From Sphingomonadales bacterium UBA7473 (lineage in GTDB: Bacteria; Pseudomonadota; Alphaproteobacteria; Sphingomonadales; Sphingomonadaceae): a stretch of 11,165 bases of DNA. The translations under genes and the position numbers were made by a program. The DNA is taken from NCBI GenBank assembly GCA_002478575.1, contig DLOX01000072.1, forward strand, positions 279 through 11,443, in the 5' to 3' direction. A model generated the notes under the pieces. That model was given only the letters and a program-made list of their open reading frames with translations, was not told the origin of the DNA and did not search any database. Shown here in pieces: positions 1-6,286 of the stretch (position 1 is the first letter of the stretch; each line of letters begins with the position of its first letter).

Positions 1-963
1 ATGCTGAGCGTGTTCATCCGCGATCCGCAATTTCAGTCGCAGACCAAGGACCGCCTGACTTCGCCCGAGGCCGCGCGTCTGGTCGAGAATGCGGTGCGTG
101 ATCATTTCGACCATTTCCTCACCGACAATATGGAGCGCGGCAAAGCGCTGCTTGGCTTTGTGCTGGATCGGCTGGATGAACGGCTGCGGCGGAAGGCGGA
201 GAAGGAAGTTAAGCGCAAGACAGCGACCTCTGCCCGAAAGTTGCGCCTGCCCGGCAAGCTGACCGACTGCGCCAATGACGGGCCGGAAGGCACAGAGCTG
301 TTCATCGTCGAAGGCGATAGCGCCGGCGGCTCTGCGAAACAGGCGCGGGATAGGAAAACGCAAGCGATCATGCCGATCCGCGGCAAAATCCTGAACGTGG
401 CGTCCGCCAGTTCTGACAAGATCCGCGCCAATCAGGAAATTGCAGACCTGACCCAAGCGATGGGATGCGGCACGCGCAAAGACTGCAACCCCGATATGCT
501 CCGTTACGAGCGCATCATCATCATGACCGATGCTGATGTGGATGGTGCCCATATCGCGACGCTGCTGATGACTTTCTTCTTTCAAGAAATGCCCGAGATT
601 GTGCGGCGTGGGCATCTCTTCTTGGCTCAACCCCCGCTCTATCGCCTGACTGTCGGAGCTAAATCGGTCTACGCGCGTGACGATGCAGATCGGGCCAAGA
701 TTGAAGCTGAACAGTTTAAAGGCAAGAAGGTTGAAGTCTCACGCTTCAAAGGCCTGGGCGAGATGAACCCCGGTCAGCTGCGCGAAACCACAATGAGCCA
801 TGAAACGCGAAGCTTGCTGCGCGTCACATTGCCTCAGGAATATGAGGAACGGGCGCTGGTCCGTGATTTGGTCGACCGGCTGATGGGCAAGCATCCCGAA
901 CATCGCTTTGCCTTCATTCAGGAAAATGCATCGCGGATCGATGAAGAGGTTATTGATGCTTGA
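1..963 (+). CDS. parE: DNA topoisomerase IV subunit B (ParE), C-terminal half, 5' truncated by window edge
   Basis: ParE is the ATPase/TOPRIM subunit of topoisomerase IV, which decatenates daughter chromosomes together with ParC. The 320 visible residues cover the end of the transducer domain and the whole TOPRIM region. Metal-binding and catalytic motifs are EGDSAGG (residues 104-110 of the fragment), PIRGKILNV (125-133), TDADVDG (176-182), PPLYR (211-215) and the KGLGEM box (250-255). The stretch RKLRLPGKLTDC (79-90) before the TOPRIM motif favours ParE over GyrB, as does the absence of a long GyrB-type insert. Full ParE is about 650 residues. The ATG at base 1 is therefore almost certainly an internal Met, and the gene begins outside the window. 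The stop is TGA at 961-963. The serine hydrolase gene begins 9 bp later, so the two may be co-transcribed. No key residue appears to be missing in the visible part. Confidence 0.95.
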   Translation: MLSVFIRDPQFQSQTKDRLTSPEAARLVENAVRDHFDHFLTDNMERGKALLGFVLDRLDERLRRKAEKEVKRKTATSARKLRLPGKLTDCANDGPEGTELFIVEGDSAGGSAKQARDRKTQAIMPIRGKILNVASASSDKIRANQEIADLTQAMGCGTRKDCNPDMLRYERIIIMTDADVDGAHIATLLMTFFFQEMPEIVRRGHLFLAQPPLYRLTVGAKSVYARDDADRAKIEAEQFKGKKVEVSRFKGLGEMNPGQLRETTMSHETRSLLRVTLPQEYEERALVRDLVDRLMGKHPEHRFAFIQENASRIDEEVIDA

Positions 964-972
964 TGAGCGGCC

Positions 973-2235
973 ATGCGCTGGTTGATGGCTTTCTTCGCTT
1001 TGTTTGGCGCTGCCGCCCCGGCGATGGCGGAAGGCAAGACGCCTTTTGAGCAGCGAGCGGTGCAGCTGGTTGATATTCTCAAAGGCACTATGCCTGCGGA
1101 TCGTTTCTTCGCGACCTCTTTCTTGAATGAAATACCCGCCAGCCAAATTGCCGAAATCGCCCGTCAGCTTGAAGCGCAGCATGGCAAGCTGACCGGACTT
1201 GCCGCCACACGGCCTGAAGGCCCGGCCAATGGTGAAGTGGATATCAATTACCAACGCGCCGTGGTCACCATGCAGCTTGTCGTGGGGCAGCAAGTGCCTT
1301 CAATGGTGATTGGCTTGCTGATCACCAATGTCGCTGTGCGCGGCGACGGTTGGCAAGTGCTGGAGCGCGAGTTTCGCGCGCTGCCGGGCCGGTCAACGCT
1401 TTATGTGGCGAACATAGGCGAACAGATTGAGCCGCTGATTGCGCTCAATGGTTCAGAGCAGTTTGCCATCGGCTCGACCTTCAAGCTTTGGCCATTGGCG
1501 GAGGCGGCGCGACAGGTGAAATCGGGCAAGCGGCGTTGGTCGGACGTGGTGCCTCTGGGCGCGCCGTCCTTCCCATCGGGTATATCGCAGGATTGGCCAA
1601 AGGCAGCGCCAATGACGCTTCACACGCTTGCCACACTGGCCATTTCGATCAGCGACAACACAGCTACTGACACGCTGATGGACGCGCTTGGCAGGCCGCT
1701 GGTTGATCAGCTGGTCTTGAATGCGGGGCATTCATCGCCGGGCACCACTTTGCCGCTGTTGAAGACGGTTGAGGCTTTCTGGCTGAAAACATCCGCCGCC
1801 GCTTCGGATCGTTCTGTTTGGATCAATGGATCGCTCAAGGATCGTCGCGCCCTTATCAATCGAATGAGGGCCAGCATCGATAAGATCGATCGCACAACCT
1901 TTGGGGACAAACCCGCCTTCATCAACGAAGTCGAATGGTTTGCATCGGGCGAAGACATTGCGCGGTTATTCGCTGCGATCCGAGCGACGGGAAGCAAGGA
2001 AGCGCTCGAAATCTTAGCTGTGACACGCCCCTTGGCCAAAGCCACACAAGATCGGTTTCGTTACGTTGGCTATAAGGGCGGCTCAGAGCCCGGGGTCATG
2101 TCCATGTCGTACCTGCTGCAACGTAAGGATGGCTCTTGGCTGATCGTCACAGGGAGCTGGAATAATCCGGAAGCGGCAGTGAACGAACGCCAATTTGAAG
2201 GCCTAATGCAACGAGCGGTTGATCTGGTTCGATGA
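973..2235 (+). CDS. Secreted serine hydrolase with beta-lactamase/penicillin-binding-type fold
   Basis: A 420-residue protein. Residues 1-19 look like a signal peptide (short hydrophobic core, then APAMA before EGK), so it should act in the periplasm. Residues about 25-135 form a separate N-terminal domain. The C-terminal part carries the class A-type active-site series: STFK (168-171, Ser168 as nucleophile), SDN (227-229) and KGG (368-370) in the place of KTG. A Glu at 267 in VEAFWLK lies at roughly the omega-loop position. The arrangement of an N-terminal alpha/beta domain plus a class A-like domain recalls the ORF12 family known from clavulanate clusters; that resemblance is from memory. 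Substrate is unknown: a peptide, ester or beta-lactam are all possible, and this is not evidence of clinical resistance. The start ATG lies 9 bp after parE with only a weak ribosome site, which suggests translational coupling; the ATG at codon 5 is an alternative. Confidence 0.85.
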   Translation: MRWLMAFFALFGAAAPAMAEGKTPFEQRAVQLVDILKGTMPADRFFATSFLNEIPASQIAEIARQLEAQHGKLTGLAATRPEGPANGEVDINYQRAVVTMQLVVGQQVPSMVIGLLITNVAVRGDGWQVLEREFRALPGRSTLYVANIGEQIEPLIALNGSEQFAIGSTFKLWPLAEAARQVKSGKRRWSDVVPLGAPSFPSGISQDWPKAAPMTLHTLATLAISISDNTATDTLMDALGRPLVDQLVLNAGHSSPGTTLPLLKTVEAFWLKTSAAASDRSVWINGSLKDRRALINRMRASIDKIDRTTFGDKPAFINEVEWFASGEDIARLFAAIRATGSKEALEILAVTRPLAKATQDRFRYVGYKGGSEPGVMSMSYLLQRKDGSWLIVTGSWNNPEAAVNERQFEGLMQRAVDLVR

Positions 2236-2286
2236 AGCGCATGGCTATTCAGTCCAAACTTGGGCTATCTGGCTATTCATGTTTTC

Positions 2287-2291
2287 AGGAG
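2287..2291 (+). promoter_or_regulatory. Ribosome binding site that decides the start of the TonB-like gene
   Basis: AGGAG stands 7 nt before the ATG at 2299. A TTG 39 bp upstream in the same frame has no such site and would put 13 polar and aromatic residues before the signal peptide. The ATG is therefore chosen. Confidence 0.8.
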
Positions 2292-2298
2292 CGATGTC

Positions 2299-3468
2299 AT
2301 GCGTGCGGTTTTGACAGCGAGTTTGGCGGCGGTCGTTGCTCTGCCGTCCACAAGTGTTTTCGCGCAGGATGCCAACAAGACCATAGTTGTGACGGCTCGG
2401 TCACTGAAAGAAACCGCTGCTGATTTAGCGGCGTGTCTTGCTCGCAAATGCCCTCCGGATGAAGATGTGAAGGCATCGCTTGCTCATGCTGAAAATCAAT
2501 TTGTGCAAGGCGACTACCGGGCCGCGCGCTCGACCCTGCTCAAATCGGCTGGACGCAATCGGGATGACGCCAAAGACTATCCTGTTCCCGTGTCTGACCT
2601 CCTTCGCGCCAACGCGCGCATTGCGGCACAATTGGGGGAGGGGGATAGCTATCGTCTGTCTACACTGGACAGTCGGGATGCTCTAAAAGCTGGTTTGCCG
2701 GAGAATGATCCTCGTATTTTGGCCTCTAGCATCGAGGTTGGCGAAATGCGGGCGCGGCTTGGTTATCGCGATGAGGCTCAACGCATCTTCAAAGACATTG
2801 CCCAAGAAGCCGAAGCCAAGGGGCTGTCTCGCATTCAGTGGGCAGCGCAAATGCGGCAGGCCTTTCTTCTTTCCGTTTCTTCGTCTTTGGATGACAATAA
2901 GCAAGCGCGCGAGTTGCTGACCAAATTGTCAGAGGTTCCCGGCGATCAAGCGGCTGGTCTGCGGTTGTCGGCGAAAGTGATGCTTGCCCGAGATGAACGC
3001 AAGGCAGGCAGCGAGGAAGCAACCAAAGCCTTGATTGCTGAATATGCAAAGTCAGCTGCGACGGTGCGCCCGACGCTCCTCTATGCACCGAAAATCAGCT
3101 TTTCCGCCCTGAACAAGCGCCCAAAGACGGGTCTTGCCTTATCGCAAATGGCGACTGACAATTTTGAAAAACAGTGGATCGATGTCGGCTTTTGGATCAC
3201 CCCAGATGGAAAAATCCAAGAGGCCGAAATATTGCGCAAATCTGGCAAGGAAAATGATTGGTCAGAAGCTGTGTTGAATTCGATCAACGGCCGGATTTAT
3301 GCTCCGCTGAAACGGGAACCGGGTGATCCCGGCGTCTATGCCGTGGAACGGTACACTTTTACGAGTCTGATGGAAGAGCGCACAGGTAGCCGCGTCAGCC
3401 AACGCGGCGCGACTGGCAGGATTGAGCGGATTGACCTTACTCCTGACGAAATGCTCCAAGGCGGCTAA
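2299..3468 (+). CDS. Secreted helical-repeat protein with TonB C-terminal-like domain
   Basis: A 389-residue protein with a clear signal peptide (MRAVLTASLAAVVALPS, cleavage likely after VFA at 22). A short strand-like VVTARS segment follows, then Cys46 and Cys51 that could form a disulphide. Residues about 58-250 are alpha-helical with TPR-like character, for example AENQFVQGDYRAARSTL at 64-80 and RLGYRDEAQRIF at 153-164. Residues about 291-355 resemble the TonB C-terminal domain: WIDVGFWITPDGKIQEAEI, then a conserved Ser-Gly, an amphipathic helix and YAPL. Unlike a classical TonB energy transducer, it has no proline-rich linker and no retained N-terminal anchor. It may therefore be a periplasmic partner protein that borrowed this fold. 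It lies 63 bp after the serine hydrolase on the same strand and could share its transcript. The specific function is unknown. Confidence 0.8.
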   Translation: MRAVLTASLAAVVALPSTSVFAQDANKTIVVTARSLKETAADLAACLARKCPPDEDVKASLAHAENQFVQGDYRAARSTLLKSAGRNRDDAKDYPVPVSDLLRANARIAAQLGEGDSYRLSTLDSRDALKAGLPENDPRILASSIEVGEMRARLGYRDEAQRIFKDIAQEAEAKGLSRIQWAAQMRQAFLLSVSSSLDDNKQARELLTKLSEVPGDQAAGLRLSAKVMLARDERKAGSEEATKALIAEYAKSAATVRPTLLYAPKISFSALNKRPKTGLALSQMATDNFEKQWIDVGFWITPDGKIQEAEILRKSGKENDWSEAVLNSINGRIYAPLKREPGDPGVYAVERYTFTSLMEERTGSRVSQRGATGRIERIDLTPDEMLQGG

Positions 3469-3574
3469 ACTCGAATCCCGTTGCTGCACCTCTACCCCTG
3501 TGTTAGGCCTCCAGCCCGATACTATGAGCAAGTGGGGGTTTCATGCTCGGTTTTAGTCGGTGGATCGTTTGAGT
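3469..3574 (+). other. Intergenic gap before kup, with a weak hairpin plus T-run
   Basis: This 106-bp gap holds a 5-bp stem, GAGCA (3526-3530) and TGCTC (3544-3548), followed by GGTTTT. It has terminator-like form but is weak, with a 13-nt loop. It may mark partial termination before kup. No clear promoter was seen here. Confidence 0.3.
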
Positions 3575-5500
3575 ATGAGTGCACAAGCCACGGCTTCCGC
3601 TGATGAGGAGCATCACGGCCATCACCATGGTGGTCCTCTTTCCAAGCTAATCTTGGGCTCGATTGGTGTTGTCTTTGGGGACATTGGCACCAGCCCAATC
3701 TATGCCTTCCGCGAAACATTTGCGGGCCATCACCCCATCGCGCCTGATCCGATGCACATTTACGGTGTGCTGAGCCTTGTCTTTTGGTCGATGATGATTG
3801 TCGTCACGTTCAAATATGTGATGACCATTATGAAGGCTGACAACAAGGGCGAGGGCGGAAGTCTCGCCTTGTTGGCGCTTATCAACAGCAAGTCTCAAGG
3901 TGCTAAATGGACTGCGCCGATCGTGATGCTTGGCGTGTTTGCAACTGCGCTTTTCTATGGCGATTCGATGATTACGCCTGCCATGTCGGTTTTATCTGCA
4001 ACCGAAGGGCTGAAATATGTCCACACTGGCTTCAATGACTATATCCTGATCATTGCCATCGCCATTCTTGTAGGACTTTTTGCCATCCAAGCGCGCGGCA
4101 CCGCGAAAGTGGGGGCGCTTTTTGGCCCGATCATGCTGACCTATTTTGCGACTTTGGCCGTGCTTGGCGTTATGCATATGGTCAAATATCCAACGATCAT
4201 TCTGGAAACGATCAACCCACTCAACGCGCTTTATTTCTTCTACGTCGATGGGTTCCGCGCTTGGGTCGCGATGGGCACCGTTGTGCTCGCTGTGACGGGC
4301 GCAGAGGCGCTCTATGCCGATATGGGCCATTTTGGTCGCAAACCAATTGCTTATGGCTGGTTGGGCTTTGTGCTGCCTGCTTTGATGCTCAACTATATGG
4401 GGCAGGGCGCCATGATCCTCTCCATGGATCCGGCGCAAGCACTGCAAACCATCAAAGATCCCTTCTTCCTGATGATCCCTGATGCAGTGCAGCTGCCGGT
4501 CATCTTCGTTGCGCTGTTGGCGACCATCATTGCAAGCCAAGCCGTGATTTCGGGTGCCTTTTCGCTCACTCAACAAGCCATACAATTGGGTTTCATTCCT
4601 CGCCTTCGCATCCTCCACACCAGCGAGAACGCCGCAGGTCAAATCTATATCCCCACGATCAATTGGGGCCTGATGATCATGGTGATCGTTCTGGTGCTTT
4701 ATTTCCAATCCTCCAGCAACTTGGCTGCTGCCTATGGGATCGCGGTAACGGGCGCGATGTTCATTGACACATGCCTGTTATCGGTTGTGCTCTTCTCCCT
4801 TTGGAAATGGCCAAAATGGAAAGCACTTCCCGTCCTCGCTGTCTTCTTCATCGTCGATATCGCCTATCTCGGGGCGAACCTTTTGAAAGTACCCGACGGT
4901 GGCTATTTCCCGATCATCATCGGCCTTATCATCTTTACCCTGCTGACCACTTGGGCGCGTGGTCGCAAGTTGATGATGGAGCGGATGCGCGAATCTGCGA
5001 TGCCGATCAAAGTCTTTGTCTCTTCCGCTGCAAACAGTGCGACGCGGGTTTCTGGCACTGCGGTGTTCATGACCTCTACGCCTGATGGCGTGCCACATGC
5101 TTTGCTCCACAATCTGAAGCATAATAAGGTGCTGCATGAACGGATCATTTTGCTGACGGTGAAGATATCCAACTCGCCGTTCATCGATCCAGACAATCGC
5201 TGCCATATGGAAGACCTTGGCCAAGGCTTCCATCGCCTCATCCTAAAATATGGCTTCATGGAAGAGGCCGATGTGCCTGCAGCCCTCAATCGCGTCACAA
5301 ATTGCGGCCCAGCCTTTAAGATGATGGATACAAGCTTCTTCTTGGCACGGCAGACGCTTTTGCCCTCTGCGCGCCCCGGCATGGCGATTTGGCGAGAGAA
5401 GCTTTTTGCGTGGATGCTCAGAAACGCTGAAAGTGCGATGGAGTTTTTCCGCTTGCCCACCAACCGCGTGGTGGAATTGGGGAGCCAAGTCGAGATTTAG
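3575..5500 (+). CDS. kup: Low-affinity potassium uptake protein Kup (KUP/HAK/KT family)
   Basis: Kup is an inner-membrane K+ uptake system, probably a K+/H+ symporter. From the ATG at 3575 the protein has 641 residues, the usual family length. Family signatures are visible: GVVFGDIGTSPIYAFRE (31-47), NKGEGGSLALLAL (90-102), FYGDSMITPAMSVLSATEG (127-145), GAEALYADMGHFGRKPI (242-258), and a run of about 12 hydrophobic helices to about residue 460. A cytosolic C-terminal domain of about 180 residues follows (KVFVS..., GTAVFMTSTPDGVPHAL). A GTG at 3560 in frame would add five residues. The ATG is preferred because GGTGGA lies 10 nt upstream of it and the family N-terminus fits. The N-terminus contains HHGHHHGG (13-20), an unusual His cluster before the first helix. 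A tRNA gene with its own promoter follows 49 bp downstream. Confidence 0.95.
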   Translation: MSAQATASADEEHHGHHHGGPLSKLILGSIGVVFGDIGTSPIYAFRETFAGHHPIAPDPMHIYGVLSLVFWSMMIVVTFKYVMTIMKADNKGEGGSLALLALINSKSQGAKWTAPIVMLGVFATALFYGDSMITPAMSVLSATEGLKYVHTGFNDYILIIAIAILVGLFAIQARGTAKVGALFGPIMLTYFATLAVLGVMHMVKYPTIILETINPLNALYFFYVDGFRAWVAMGTVVLAVTGAEALYADMGHFGRKPIAYGWLGFVLPALMLNYMGQGAMILSMDPAQALQTIKDPFFLMIPDAVQLPVIFVALLATIIASQAVISGAFSLTQQAIQLGFIPRLRILHTSENAAGQIYIPTINWGLMIMVIVLVLYFQSSSNLAAAYGIAVTGAMFIDTCLLSVVLFSLWKWPKWKALPVLAVFFIVDIAYLGANLLKVPDGGYFPIIIGLIIFTLLTTWARGRKLMMERMRESAMPIKVFVSSAANSATRVSGTAVFMTSTPDGVPHALLHNLKHNKVLHERIILLTVKISNSPFIDPDNRCHMEDLGQGFHRLILKYGFMEEADVPAALNRVTNCGPAFKMMDTSFFLARQTLLPSARPGMAIWREKLFAWMLRNAESAMEFFRLPTNRVVELGSQVEI

Positions 5501-5504
5501 GGCG

Positions 5505-5533
5505 TTGACCCGCACTGTGAGCGCACCTATAGG
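5505..5533 (+). promoter_or_regulatory. Probable sigma-70 promoter of the tRNA gene
   Basis: TTGACC (5505-5510) and TATAGG (5528-5533) are separated by 17 bp, the optimal spacing. Matches to consensus are 5 of 6 and 4 of 6. A start near 5540 would leave a leader of about 10 nt before the tRNA. The GC-rich bases after the -10 are typical of stable-RNA promoters under stringent control; this last point is inference. Confidence 0.65.
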
Positions 5534-5549
5534 CGCACTTCCCAAATGG

Positions 5550-5626
5550 GGCGGAGTAGCTCAGCCGGTTAGAGCAGCGGAATCATAATCCGCGTGTCGG
5601 GGGTTCGAGTCCCTCCTCCGCTACCA
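5550..5626 (+). tRNA. tRNA with CAU anticodon, probably elongator tRNA-Met
   Basis: A full 77-nt cloverleaf can be drawn. Acceptor GGCGGAG (5550-5556) pairs with CTCCGCT (5616-5622). The D-stem is GCTC/GAGC (5559-5562 with 5572-5575). The anticodon stem is GCGGA/TCCGC, with loop ATCATAA and anticodon CAT at 5584-5586. The variable loop is GTGTC. The T-stem is GGGGG/CCCTC with loop TTCGAGT. Discriminator A5623 is followed by an encoded CCA (5624-5626). The first acceptor pair is a G-U wobble. Initiator tRNA is unlikely because there is no run of three G-C pairs in the anticodon stem and no unpaired C1. CAU can also belong to tRNA-Ile2, where C34 is modified to lysidine by TilS. Elongator Met is preferred from recalled alphaproteobacterial sequences, but sequence alone does not settle it. 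Confidence 0.9.
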
Positions 5627-5669
5627 AGCTCAGTAAATAACTGAAAATAAACGATAAAAATTAGAAAGT

Positions 5670-5690
5670 GGGACTCGAACGGTATCGAGT
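5670..5690. repeat. Inverted copy of the tRNA T-arm plus a small palindrome
   Basis: GGGACTCGAAC (5670-5680) is the exact reverse complement of the tRNA T-arm bases 5603-5613. It overlaps a 6-bp perfect stem ACTCGA (5673-5678) / TCGAGT (5685-5690) with a 6-nt loop. No full second tRNA can be folded around it on either strand. It could be a tRNA fragment left by recombination, or chance. Confidence 0.4.
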
Positions 5691-5790
5691 TTCCGCTTTT
5701 GATGCAGCTACTTAATCGCTGAATTCGCACGATTTTGAGTGGCTCGGGATTACGACTTACGACCAGTAAATTCATCCCGTTTCGACGGCC

Positions 5791-5845
5791 TGGGGGTATT
5801 TTGGGGGTATTGCCGGAGGGCTGATTTGAAGCTCTATACCCCCAA
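5791..5845. repeat. Three G-rich iterons, two direct and one inverted
   Basis: TGGGGGTATT occurs at 5791-5800 and again at 5802-5811, an 11-bp period that places both on about the same face of the helix. The reverse complement ATACCCCCAA lies at 5836-5845. Short phased repeats like these are typical of protein-binding arrays, such as the arm sites of tyrosine recombinases; that role is inference. Confidence 0.55.
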
Positions 5846-6189
5846 TCGACTGCTCGGTATCTTTCAGGGTTGCGAAAGCCTCACTGTTGACAAGGGTGGG
5901 GCACTCAACCGCCAATGGTGGTGAACGCAGCGCGTCGCTTCCTTGGTCATTGTGGGCACGCGTGCAAATCAACTAAATGCGGACGGACATGCTAATCGTC
6001 TGCAATGGCTGAAACAGGGACATCGCGCTTGTTCGTATGACATGTGTCGAACGGCGGGTTCAACCAAGAGTGGACAAGCTGAGTTCATCCGACCCGCTCG
6101 GCTTAGCAACAGGAACTGGACCGTTTGCTGAAAAGCAGGTTAGGGAGCGTAGAGCGCAGCAGCTGCTTTTCGGCTTTCTGCCAAACCTC

Positions 6190-6224
6190 CCAGAGCACGC
6201 TCTGGCCATTGGCTGCCATGGCCA
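6190..6224. promoter_or_regulatory. Two overlapping dyads upstream of the outer-membrane protein gene
   Basis: CCAGAGC-AC-GCTCTGG (6190-6205) is a 16-bp perfect dyad. It overlaps by three bases a second inverted repeat, TGGCCAT (6203-6209) and ATGGCCA (6218-6224), with an 8-nt spacer. The pair ends 62 bp before the start codon at 6287. It could be an operator or alternative hairpins in the leader. No -35/-10 pair was found with confidence. Confidence 0.35.
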
Positions 6225-6273
6225 GCTGCATCTGAATGGCTCCGCCCCAAGGTATGTCTCTCGAGCATGCCAC

Positions 6274-6279
6274 AGGGAG
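6274..6279 (+). promoter_or_regulatory. Ribosome binding site that decides the start of the beta-barrel gene
   Basis: AGGGAG stands 7 nt before the ATG at 6287, directly ahead of the signal peptide. The in-frame ATG at 6236 would add 17 residues (MAPPQGMSLEH...) in front of the signal peptide and has no comparable site. Confidence 0.8.
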
Positions 6280-6286
6280 CGACTTC

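Larger units (their letters stand above)
5627..6273. other. Gene-free region after the tRNA; possible mobile-element scar
   Basis: No convincing gene was found on either strand over about 650 bp. The short open frames here lack credible starts or recognisable protein features. The first 45 bp after the tRNA are strikingly AT-rich for this GC-rich window. Structures seen are an inverted copy of the tRNA T-arm (5670-5680), a small stem ACTCGA/TCGAGT (5673-5690), three G-rich iterons (5791-5845) and dyads at 6190-6224. GGAGGG at 5815-5820 stands 5 nt before a TTG that opens a 32-codon frame, too little to call. The picture fits an abandoned integration site or integrase-upstream region, but no recombinase gene or same-orientation copy of the tRNA 3' end is present. 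Confidence 0.45.

Noticed and set aside
739..1293. Minus-strand open frame of 184 codons spanning parE and the serine hydrolase
   Set aside because: It crosses two well-supported genes on the other strand and shows no recognisable domain.
3992..4708. Long minus-strand open frame of 238 codons inside kup
   Set aside because: It lies fully antisense to a clear Kup gene, is rich in His, Asp, Gln and Arg as expected from the complement of membrane-protein codons, and has no family signature.
5630..5644. Hairpin TCAGT/ACTGA as a terminator right after the tRNA
   Set aside because: Only 5 bp with an AT-rich loop and no T-run on the + strand; too weak to call.
5670..5690. A second tRNA gene on the minus strand after the first
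   Set aside because: Only the T-loop-like block is present; the flanking T-stem bases do not pair, and no anticodon or acceptor arms can be folded.
5826..5924. Short + strand frame starting TTG with GGAGGG 5 nt upstream
   Set aside because: Only 32 codons, rare start codon and no recognisable protein signature. It overlaps the inverted iteron at 5836-5845.
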